From Plantibacter sp. PA-3-X8 (lineage in GTDB: Bacteria > Actinomycetota > Actinomycetes > Actinomycetales > Microbacteriaceae), in assembly GCF_003856975.1 (NCBI RefSeq), contig NZ_CP033107.1, forward strand, positions 3,844,001 to 3,908,000: DNA of 64,000 nt, given 5' to 3'. Below the pieces are notes generated by a model, which was not told where the DNA came from, searched no databases, and worked only from the letters and a program-made list of their open reading frames with translations. Made by a program: the position numbers and the translations under genes. Shown in pieces: positions 25,033 to 31,976 of the stretch; position 1 is the first letter of the stretch; each line of letters begins with the position of its first letter.

Positions 25033-25551
25033 ATGACCGAACCTCAGGTGCCCTCGGGGCCGAGGCTGTCTCGGGAGGACGCCTCCAGCCGGATCACGGC
25101 CTACGTCTACGGCAACATCGTGATCCTCGCCACGATCGCACCCCTCACGGCGGTGAACGCCGAGAACGGCGGCAGCTTCTGGTACGTGCTCGCTACGGCG
25201 TTCACCACCTTCCTGGCGCACACGTTCGCCGAATCGATCGGGCGACGCGCCAGGAGCGACGAGCGGTTGACGCCTGCGATCATCCGCGCTGAGCTGCGCG
25301 ACTCCCTCCCGGTGCTGACGTCGGCCTTCTTCCCGGCGGCGGTGTTGGGCCTGGCCTGGGTGAGTAACGTCTCCGGCTTCGTGGCGGAGGTCACCGCCCT
25401 GGCTTACCTGATCGTGCGGCTTGCGCTGATCGGCCCGGTCGTCGCTCGGATCCGGCAGGAGCGCCCGTCGTTCCGCACCTTCGCTGCCGGGATCCTGCTC
25501 GCCATGGTCGGTGCCGCGGTGGCGCTCGTCAAGGTCGTTCTCGGGTCCTGA
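25033..25551 (+). CDS. Integral membrane protein, unknown
   Basis: A 172-residue protein with about four hydrophobic segments: YGNIVILATIAPLTAV, FWYVLATAFTTFLAHTFAES, a long segment around SAFFPAAVLGLAWVSNVSGF, and TFAAGILLAMVGAAVALVKV. The charged helix between segments two and three (GRRARSDERL) is typical of small actinobacterial membrane proteins without assigned function. The start MTEPQ follows GGTGGA; the frame could begin 31 codons earlier. It lies 135 bases after the YrdC-like gene on the same strand and may be read with it. No function is proposed. Confidence 0.65.
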   Translation: MTEPQVPSGPRLSREDASSRITAYVYGNIVILATIAPLTAVNAENGGSFWYVLATAFTTFLAHTFAESIGRRARSDERLTPAIIRAELRDSLPVLTSAFFPAAVLGLAWVSNVSGFVAEVTALAYLIVRLALIGPVVARIRQERPSFRTFAAGILLAMVGAAVALVKVVLGS

Positions 25552-26100
25552 CCATCGGCTCCCCGATCACGAGCAAGGGTGGATGCCTCGGTATCGCATG
25601 TGGTCATGGACCGGCATCGCCGAAAGGGGGTCGATGTGAGCCTCGGTGACCATCTGAGATGACCGCCGCGGCGCTCCCAGGGCATACTGACCCGTTCGGA
25701 CTGAGAACGCACCTCGGCGGGTCAGTGTCCTGACTTTGCGGCACTCGCGCTGCAGTCAGCGCTCGGATCGGCGCGGACGGAGGCAGCGGGCCCAGTCCGC
25801 TTTGTGATCCGCCCGGCCAGGAATCGGAACTGCTGCCGGCGATGCCGTCGGTGCATGAGGTTCCGGCAACCTGCCGGAACCGCTGGCGCGCAGCCGTGCG
25901 AAGGGCCGGCCGGAACGGCATTCGGTCGAGCAGTCGACTCGGTTTAGGAAGCTTCCCCGGAGAAATCGTCTTCGAAGTGGAAGTGGCGTCTGAACGCTCA
26001 CTAGCTGACGCAATCCGCTGAAGTCCGCCGCTTCGTTCGCTAGCCAGCAAGAGCAGCCAAAGGGCATCCACTCGGCAGCCCAACGACTGATCGGATCATG
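25552..26100. other. Intergenic stretch before the integrase module
   Basis: No supported gene. Two inverted repeats stand out: ACTGACCCG/CGGGTCAGT (25686-25694 and 25718-25726), and a perfect 9-bp stem GGTTCCGGC/GCCGGAACC with loop AACCT (25859-25881). They may belong to the excisionase control region or terminate the preceding gene. A copy of the tRNA-Thr 3' end, which would mark the left attachment site, was not found here. Confidence 0.45.
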
Positions 26101-26289
26101 ATGCCAATCGACAAGCTCTTGCTCACCGCCGAAGAAGCAGCGGAATCGCTCGGAGTGGGACGATCCACCGTCTACGACCTCATGAGGTTGGGTCACCTTT
26201 CCAGCGTCAAGATCGGACGCGCCAGACGCATCCCCGTCGCAGCGCTGCACCGCTTTGCCCAGCACCTCGCAGGTGAAGACCAGGCGTGA
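26101..26289 (+). CDS. Excisionase / HTH DNA-binding protein
   Basis: A 62-residue MerR-like helix-turn-helix protein of the excisionase (BldC-like) type: LTAEEAAESLGVGRSTVYDL as the helix-turn-helix and SVKIGRARRIPVAALHRF as the wing. Its stop overlaps the GTG of the integrase gene, and the pair forms a recombination module. Such proteins steer the integrase toward excision and often repress it. There are two adjacent ATG codons; the second was chosen because it aligns with the remnant at 19366. Confidence 0.85.
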   Translation: MPIDKLLLTAEEAAESLGVGRSTVYDLMRLGHLSSVKIGRARRIPVAALHRFAQHLAGEDQA

Positions 26290-27440
26290 GTCAGCGGGCA
26301 AACGGCGAGGGGTCGATCTACAAGCGCACCGATGGGAGATGGACAGGTGCCACCTATGTGTTGGCGCCGGACGGATCACAGAAGCGCCGACAGGTCTACG
26401 GTCGCACCAAGGCAGAGGTCGCGGCCAAGGTCCGTGACCTCATCACGCAGACAGACAGCGGTGTGCCGACGGCAGTGTCGGGCTGGACGATGCAGACGTA
26501 CGCGGCGCATTGGATGCAGCACGTCGCTCCGACCGCGCTCCGCCCGACGACACGCGCCAACTACGAATGGATCCTTGGGAAGCACATACTGCCCGCGCTC
26601 GGGACAAAGAAGCTCGAGCAGATCACGCCAGCGCACGTGCGCGAGATGCACACCGCCATCGCCCGCACCGGCGTATCAGCGCACACCGTGCGACTCGCCC
26701 ACGCAGTGCTGAGAAGCATCCTCGCCGAGGCAGCCAGAGAACAACACATTGCTCGGAACGTCGCCTCGCTTGTCCGAGCACCGAAACTCGATGACTCAGA
26801 GGTTGAGCCCTGGACTGCCGAGGACGCCTCGACCTTCCTCGAGTCCAGTCGTGAGTCGCAGTTCGCCGAGATCTATACCCTGGCGCTCACCCTCGGTCTG
26901 AGGCGAGGCGAGCTCTTGGGCCTGCGCTGGATTGACATCAACGCCGAACGAACAGAGCTCCGGGTTCGTCAGACGGCACATCGCGCCGGCGTCGGCCAGG
27001 GCATGAGCATCGGCCCCACCAAGACCAAGCGCTCCCGACGAACACTCCCCCTGCCCGAACGTGCCGCCGATGCACTGAGACGGCGGCACGCAATCCAAGA
27101 CGGCGACCGCCGAGCCGCAGGACCAGCGTGGGACGACACGGGGCTGGTCTTCACGACGAAGATCGGCACACCGATCGAGCCCAGCAACCTGCGTCGAACC
27201 TTCGACAAGGACATCGCGGCCGCGGGCGTCCGCCGCATCCGTTTTCACGACATGCGCCACACCTGCGCATCCCTGCTCCTCTCGCAGGGCGTGCAGATGC
27301 GAGTCGTCATGGAGATCCTTGGACACTCGAACATGGCGATCACCTCCGACATCTACTCGCATGTTGCGCCGGCGACGCTGAAGAGCGCTTCTGCGGCGAT
27401 GAACTCCGCGCTCACCGACCGAGGCCCGAGCCTCGACTGA
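26286..27440 (+). CDS. Tyrosine-family site-specific integrase
   Basis: A 384-residue phage-type integrase. It has an N-terminal arm-binding domain (GEGSIYKRTDGRWTG), a SAM-like core-binding domain (about 65-165) and the catalytic domain with Arg206 (LGLRRGELLGLRW), the box HDMRHT with His321 and Arg324, His347 (LGHSN) and the nucleophile Tyr357 (DIYSHV). It points at tRNA-Thr(CGT), whose 3' end lies 192 bases beyond its stop, the classic arrangement for insertion into a tRNA gene. It overlaps the excisionase gene by four bases. No frameshift or missing catalytic residue was seen, so it may be active. Confidence 0.93.
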   Translation: MSQRANGEGSIYKRTDGRWTGATYVLAPDGSQKRRQVYGRTKAEVAAKVRDLITQTDSGVPTAVSGWTMQTYAAHWMQHVAPTALRPTTRANYEWILGKHILPALGTKKLEQITPAHVREMHTAIARTGVSAHTVRLAHAVLRSILAEAAREQHIARNVASLVRAPKLDDSEVEPWTAEDASTFLESSRESQFAEIYTLALTLGLRRGELLGLRWIDINAERTELRVRQTAHRAGVGQGMSIGPTKTKRSRRTLPLPERAADALRRRHAIQDGDRRAAGPAWDDTGLVFTTKIGTPIEPSNLRRTFDKDIAAAGVRRIRFHDMRHTCASLLLSQGVQMRVVMEILGHSNMAITSDIYSHVAPATLKSASAAMNSALTDRGPSLD

Positions 27441-27477
27441 CCACTGTCGTGCGCCGCGGTTCGTCGGCGTCCGTGGG

Positions 27478-27513
27478 CGTTGCTGTCAGCCGTTGCTGTC
27501 AGCGTTGCTGTCA
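27478..27513 (+). repeat. Three direct repeats CGTTGCTGTCA next to the integrase
   Basis: Exact copies of CGTTGCTGTCA at 27478-27488, 27491-27501 and 27503-27513, spaced 13 and 12 bases. They lie between the integrase stop and tRNA-Thr. Their place and spacing fit integrase arm-type binding sites of an attachment region; this is inference. Confidence 0.6.
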
Positions 27514-27631
27514 ATCGGGCCCAAAACCGCACCTGCCCGCCAGAATTGCGAGGCGATCGTGGATGGATCGAGGCAAGAAAAAAGCCGCTGACCTGGGTGT
27601 TCCAGGGCAACGGCCGGGTGGTGCTGATGGA

Positions 27632-27703
27632 GCCGCCCAAGGGAATCGAACCCTTGACCTTCTCATTACGAGTGAGATGCTCTGCCGACTGAGCTAGGGC
27701 GGC
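27632..27703 (-). tRNA. tRNA-Thr (anticodon CGT)
   Basis: A complete cloverleaf of 72 bases to the discriminator: acceptor GCCGCCC/GGGCGGC, a D-arm with AGCTCAGTCGGCAGAGC, anticodon stem CTCAC/ATGAG presenting CGT, and a T-arm with GGTTCGATTCC. CCA is not encoded. Its 3' end faces the integrase gene, so it is the probable attachment site of the element on its left. Confidence 0.95.
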
Positions 27704-27738
27704 GCGTGCGCTGGTCGCCCGGCGCACGAGTATCCATG

Positions 27739-28380
27739 TTAGCGCAGCTTTTGGACCGTCGTGTACAGCTCGGCGAAAGAACGACGGATCCGCTCGGCGA
27801 GGGACCCTGGCGTCGGCGCATCGGCCCAGCAGCGCCAGGCGTGACGCAGGCCGGCGAAGCCCACCATCGTCACCATCCAGCAGCGGTCGAACAGTGCCTC
27901 CGCGTCCTCCGCGAGCGTCGGGTCGTCGTTCAGCACCCGCCGCTCGACGACCTTGTACAGGCCCTCCTCGAAGCCTCGCATGCTCGCGATCCGCGCACCC
28001 AGCAGGTGCGGGTGGTCGCGCAGCACGTCCTTGCGGAGATGGTGGATCTCGACGTCCTCGTCGGCGTCACCGACGGTCCGGGCCAGGAGCTCCCCCAGAT
28101 CGGTGAGCACGTCGGTGGCGGGGCCAGCAGTGAGGAAGGCGTGGAGGGCGTCGCCGTCCGGGATCAGCGGGATGTCGCCGATCAGCGCCTCCTCCTTCGT
28201 CCCGAAGTAGTTGAAGAAGGTCCGCGGCGAGACCTCCGCCCGACGGCTCACCTCCTCGACCGTCACATTCTCGAGCCCCTGCTCACTCGCGAGCGTCAGC
28301 ACCGCGTGCTGGATCGCCCGACGCGTCGCGAGCCGCTTCCGCTCGCGGAGCCCGAGTTCAGCCGGCGCCGTCATGGTCAT
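27739..28380 (-). CDS. TetR-family transcriptional regulator
   Basis: A 213-residue regulator with a standard TetR helix-turn-helix at about residues 15-62 (ENVTVEEVSRRAEVSPRTFF, then NYFGTKEEAL). The C-terminal domain is helical with no recognised ligand signature. It is transcribed on the minus strand, 13 bases downstream of the secreted peptidase gene, so it could be read from that gene's transcript; a transporter target is not in the window. It marks the beginning of the core-like region right of the integration site. Confidence 0.88.
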   Translation of the reverse strand: MTMTAPAELGLRERKRLATRRAIQHAVLTLASEQGLENVTVEEVSRRAEVSPRTFFNYFGTKEEALIGDIPLIPDGDALHAFLTAGPATDVLTDLGELLARTVGDADEDVEIHHLRKDVLRDHPHLLGARIASMRGFEEGLYKVVERRVLNDDPTLAEDAEALFDRCWMVTMVGFAGLRHAWRCWADAPTPGSLAERIRRSFAELYTTVQKLR

Positions 28381-28393
28381 CAGGATCCCGCCG

Positions 28394-30019
28394 TCAACTG
28401 CACATCGGGTCCTTCGACGGCACCGTGCCGTCGATGAGGTACTGGTCGACCGCCTGGTTCACGCAGTCGCTGCCCTTGTTGTAGCCGGTGTGACCCTCAC
28501 CCTTGTAGGTGATCAGCTGACCCTTGTCGAGCTGCTCCGCGAGGTTCTGCGCCCAGACGTACGGCGTGGCCGGGTCGTTCGTCGTCCCGACGACGAGGAT
28601 CGGCGCAGCACCCTTCGCGTGGATCTCCCCACGCTCGGTCCGCGTCTGGTACGGCCAGTTGGCGCAGAACGTGTCGCCGTAGGCCATGTACTCACCGATC
28701 ACGGGAGCCGCCTCCTCCAGCTGCTTCGCCTCGTCGGCCATCTTCGTCTTGTCGTCGTCGTAGCTGTAGTCGAGGCAGTTGATCGCGTTGAAGGCCTCGG
28801 TCTGGTTGTCGGCGTACTTGCCGGACTCGTTGCGACCGTTGTAGCCGTCGGCGAACTGGAACGCGATGTCGGTCCCACCCTGCATGACCTCGGCGAACAT
28901 CTTGCTGAGGTATGGCCACGCATCGGCCTGGTACAGCGGGTAGATGATCGCCGTGAGCAGCGTGTTGCCGCCCAGCTCACGTCCGTCGTCGCCGGGGATC
29001 GGGTTCGCGTCGACCTCGTCGAGGAGCGTCTTGATCTCGGTCATCGCACTGTCGACGGAGCCCTTGAACGGGCAGTCCTTGCCCGTCATGCAGTCCTCGA
29101 GGTAGGCGCGCAGAGCACTCTCGAAGCCCTTGGCCTGCTCCTTGACGACCTCGAAGTTCGACGTCGACGGGTCGATCGCACCGTCGAGCACGAGGCGCCC
29201 GACGTTCTTCGGGAAGAGCTCCGCGTAGGTCGCTCCGAGGAAGGTGCCGTACGAGTACCCGAGGTAGTAGAGCTGCTTGTCGCCGACGGCCGCACGCAGC
29301 ATGTCGAGGTCCTTCGCAGCGCTCTGCGTGTCGACGAACTCGAGCATCTTGCCCGTCTCCTCCGCACACGCGTCGCCGAAGTCCTTCGCAGCCTTCTCGT
29401 TCGCGGCGATCCACTCGTCGGAGCCGCGCTTCCCCGGCGTCACGTCGTACAGGTACGCGTCCATCTCGGAGTCGGTCAGGCAGGTCACCGGCGTCGACTT
29501 GCCGACACCGCGGGGATCGAAGCCGACGACGTCGAAGTTCTCCTGGAGGTCCTTGTCGACCGCGAAGTCGAGGCTGTCGGCGACGAGGCTGTAGCCGGAA
29601 CCACCCGGTCCGCCGGGGTTCATGAAGAGCGAGCCGATCGGCTTGCCGTTCGTCGCCTGGTGACGCACGAGCGCCAGGGAGAGTTCGCCGTCCGAGGGGT
29701 TGTCCCAATCGATGGGCGCCTTCGCCGTGGCGCACTCGAAGCCGTCGGCACAGCCGCTGGTCTTCCAGTCGAGCTTCTGCTCGTAGAAGGGCTTCAGCTC
29801 GGCGGCGACGTCGCTCGTCGCCGGCGAGGAGGACGACGTCGTCGGCTCGGCGGCCTTCGGTGGCAGGAAGGCCGTCACGCACCCACTCAGGGTGAGTGCC
29901 GCGACCGCGAGACCGGCCACCAGGGCGACCCGCGCCGTACGGCGCGCACCGGGACCCCTGCGACGGGGCGCACCGGTCGATCCCGTCGAGTCCGACGGCT
30001 GCTGCCTGGGCGAAGTCAC
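28394..30019 (-). CDS. Secreted alpha/beta-hydrolase lipoprotein (tripeptidyl aminopeptidase-like)
   Basis: A 541-residue exported hydrolase of the Streptomyces SlpD/SlpE and tripeptidyl-aminopeptidase group. A hydrophobic segment ends in a lipobox LSGC with Cys47, so it is probably a lipoprotein. The oxyanion loop is MNPGGPGGSGYS (about 133-144), the nucleophile elbow GYSYG with Ser256, and near the C-terminus lie the Asp region VVGTTNDPATPY and the catalytic His in GEGHTGYN. The family releases short peptides from the N-terminus of substrates outside the cell. Eight to ten cysteines suggest disulfides. It starts 9 bases after the holB stop on the same strand. Confidence 0.88.
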   Translation of the reverse strand: MTSPRQQPSDSTGSTGAPRRRGPGARRTARVALVAGLAVAALTLSGCVTAFLPPKAAEPTTSSSSPATSDVAAELKPFYEQKLDWKTSGCADGFECATAKAPIDWDNPSDGELSLALVRHQATNGKPIGSLFMNPGGPGGSGYSLVADSLDFAVDKDLQENFDVVGFDPRGVGKSTPVTCLTDSEMDAYLYDVTPGKRGSDEWIAANEKAAKDFGDACAEETGKMLEFVDTQSAAKDLDMLRAAVGDKQLYYLGYSYGTFLGATYAELFPKNVGRLVLDGAIDPSTSNFEVVKEQAKGFESALRAYLEDCMTGKDCPFKGSVDSAMTEIKTLLDEVDANPIPGDDGRELGGNTLLTAIIYPLYQADAWPYLSKMFAEVMQGGTDIAFQFADGYNGRNESGKYADNQTEAFNAINCLDYSYDDDKTKMADEAKQLEEAAPVIGEYMAYGDTFCANWPYQTRTERGEIHAKGAAPILVVGTTNDPATPYVWAQNLAEQLDKGQLITYKGEGHTGYNKGSDCVNQAVDQYLIDGTVPSKDPMCS

Positions 30020-30028
30020 AGAGGCTCC

Positions 30029-31162
30029 CTACCGGACCGCCGACACGAGCATGGCCTCCAAGGCCAGCGCCGGGGCGACGTTCCCTTCGATTCGTGTGCG
30101 GGCGACGGAGATCGCCTCCAAGGTTTCGATCGTAACCGCAGGCGTCGTCCGGCGAGCGGCTTCCTCGAGTTCCGGACGCAATTCACGGTTGATGATCGTG
30201 GCGTCGTGCCCCAGCTGCAGGAGCACGATGTCGCGGTACAGCGAGAGCAGGTCGACCATGATCCGGTCGAGCCCGTCGCGCAGGCTGCGGGTGGCGCGCC
30301 GCTTCTGGTCCTCCTCCATCGCCCGCACCTGCGAGCGGAGGGCCGGTGGGACCGATTGACCGGGCTCGACGCCGAGTGAGCGCAGGGTGCTCTCCCGCTC
30401 GGCCTCGTCGCGGAGCGAGGTGTACGCCTTCGCGTCATCGCCCGCCAGCTCGAGGAGGCGACCCGCGGTGACGACCGCCTGGCCGGCGCTCCGGATGTCG
30501 AGCACCGCACGGAGCGTGGACTCACGGCGCTGCCGTGCGCCGGGGTCGGTCGCGAGGCGGTGGGCCATGCCGACGTGGCTCTGCGCCTCACGGGCGGCAC
30601 GCTCGGCGAGGTCGGGCTCCACACCGTCGCGCCGTTCCAGCAGCTCGGCGACGTCGTCGATGGTGGGGACGCCGAGGCGGACCGAGCGGACGCGCGACCG
30701 GATGGTGGGCAACAGGTCGGCCTCGCTCGGCGCGCACAGGACCCAGATCGTGCTGCTCGGCGGTTCCTCGAGCGACTTCAAGAGCAGGTTGGAGGTGCGC
30801 TCGGTCATGCGGTCGGCGTCCTCGACGACCATGACGCGGAAGCGACCGACGGACGGCGCGCGGTAGGCGTTGCGGACGAGGTCGCGGACCTCGTCGATCG
30901 TGATGATGACGCGATCGGTACTCAGTGCGGAGAGGTCGGGATGGGTGCGCGCCTCCACCTGACGACGGGTGACGTCGTCGCCCCCGGGCTCACGACTGAG
31001 CAGCGCGGCGGCGAACGCGTAGGCGAGGGTCGACCGGCCGGAACCGGGCGGCCCGGTGATGAGCCAGGCGTGGGTGAGGCCCTTGGGCGTGACCGGGTCC
31101 GACGCCGACTGGAGGAGCTCGATCGCGTCGCGTTGACCCGTCAAGTCGGTCCAGGAAGCCAT
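30029..31162 (-). CDS. holB: DNA polymerase III subunit delta'
   Basis: A 377-residue clamp-loader AAA+ protein that helps load the beta clamp at replication forks. The N-terminus has THAWLITGPPGSGRSTLAYA with a P-loop-like GPPGSGRS at 37-44, where the usual lysine is arginine, as is common in delta-prime subunits that do not hydrolyse ATP. The segments EDADRMTERTSNLLLKSLEE and PSSTIWVLCAPSEADLLPTI match Walker B and sensor 1. No zinc cysteines are present. It belongs to the core minus-strand series topA-tmk-holB, a conserved actinobacterial order. Confidence 0.92.
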   Translation of the reverse strand: MASWTDLTGQRDAIELLQSASDPVTPKGLTHAWLITGPPGSGRSTLAYAFAAALLSREPGGDDVTRRQVEARTHPDLSALSTDRVIITIDEVRDLVRNAYRAPSVGRFRVMVVEDADRMTERTSNLLLKSLEEPPSSTIWVLCAPSEADLLPTIRSRVRSVRLGVPTIDDVAELLERRDGVEPDLAERAAREAQSHVGMAHRLATDPGARQRRESTLRAVLDIRSAGQAVVTAGRLLELAGDDAKAYTSLRDEAERESTLRSLGVEPGQSVPPALRSQVRAMEEDQKRRATRSLRDGLDRIMVDLLSLYRDIVLLQLGHDATIINRELRPELEEAARRTTPAVTIETLEAISVARTRIEGNVAPALALEAMLVSAVR

Positions 31163-31201
31163 GCGTCCAGGATACCGGGCGGCACCGACCTGAGCCGGCG
31201 G

Positions 31202-31345
31202 GCCCTTCGACAGGCTCAGGGACCGGGAGGATGTGCGCTCAGGGACGGGAACGGTGTGCGCTCAGGGACCAGGAGGATGTGCCCTTCGACAGGCTCAGGA
31301 ACCGGAGTGGGGTGCGCTCAGGGACCGGGAGGGCATGCGCTCAGA
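31202..31345. repeat. 23-bp tandem repeat with CTTCGACAGGCTCAGG units
   Basis: Six units starting GCTCAG at 31214, 31237, 31260, 31293, 31316 and 31339, mostly 23 bases apart (one step is 33 because an extra CTTCGACAG is inserted). It fills the gap between holB and tmk, and the last unit contains the tmk stop codon. The core CTTCGACAGGCTCAGG recurs near 56.0-56.2 kb. Confidence 0.85.
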
Positions 31346-31976
31346 GGAGCGGTGCGATGCGGGCCTGGATGTCGGCGGCGAGTTGCTCGGGTGGGAGCGA
31401 CGCGTCGACGACGAGGAACCGCTCGGGCTCCGCTGCCGCGAGGGCGAGGAACGACTCCCGCACCCGGGTGTGGAAGTCCTGCGCCTCGGCCTCGAGCCGG
31501 TCGAACCGCTTGTTGGCGTTGTCGAGACGACCACGGGCGACGGCGACGTCCAGGTCGAGGAGCACGGTCACGTCGGGCAGGAGGTCCTCGGCGGCCCAGA
31601 GCGAGATACCGCGGATCTGCTCGGCGTCGAGCACGCGCCCGCTGCCCTGGTAGGCGACCGACGAGTCGAGGTACCGGTCCTGCAGGACGACCTCGCCCCT
31701 CGCGAGGGCCGGGCGCACCACGGTGGCGATGTGGTGAGCACGGTCCGCTGCGTAGAGCAGGGCCTCGGCACGCGGGCTGATGTCGCCTCGGTGATGCAAC
31801 ACGATCTCGCGGATCTCGACACCGAGCTCACTGCCGCCCGGCTCACGGGTTCGGACGACCGTCCGCCCCTGCTGCTCGAACCAGTCGCTCAGGAGTCGAG
31901 CCTGCGTCGACTTCCCGACACCGTCGCCGCCCTCGAGGGTGATGAACAGGCCCCGAGGGCGTCCTCCCTCGCTCAC
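31341..31976 (-). CDS. tmk: Thymidylate kinase
   Basis: A 211-residue dTMP kinase that converts dTMP to dTDP. P-loop LEGGDGVGKSTQ (about residues 13-24), the DR-x motif in VLQDRYLDSSVAYQG, and the lid region around ANKRFDRLEAE are present. The GTG start overlaps the topA stop in a GTGA, and the stop lies inside a 23-bp tandem repeat. Order topA-tmk-holB is conserved in the group and links nucleotide supply with replication genes. Confidence 0.95.
   Translation of the reverse strand: MSEGGRPRGLFITLEGGDGVGKSTQARLLSDWFEQQGRTVVRTREPGGSELGVEIREIVLHHRGDISPRAEALLYAADRAHHIATVVRPALARGEVVLQDRYLDSSVAYQGSGRVLDAEQIRGISLWAAEDLLPDVTVLLDLDVAVARGRLDNANKRFDRLEAEAQDFHTRVRESFLALAAAEPERFLVVDASLPPEQLAADIQARIAPLL

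Noticed and set aside
1..27600. Left attachment site as a copy of the tRNA-Thr 3' end
   Set aside because: I looked for a repeat of the tRNA 3' segment in the left part and saw none, so no attachment-site pair is annotated.
28211..30379. 722-codon open frame on the plus strand opposite the secreted peptidase gene
   Set aside because: It is Arg/Val/Leu-rich without domain motifs and lies antisense to a protein with lipobox and catalytic Ser-Asp-His signatures.
31163..31340. Possible CRISPR array in the tandem repeats before tmk
   Set aside because: The units are contiguous 23-bp repeats without unique spacers, and no cas genes are present.
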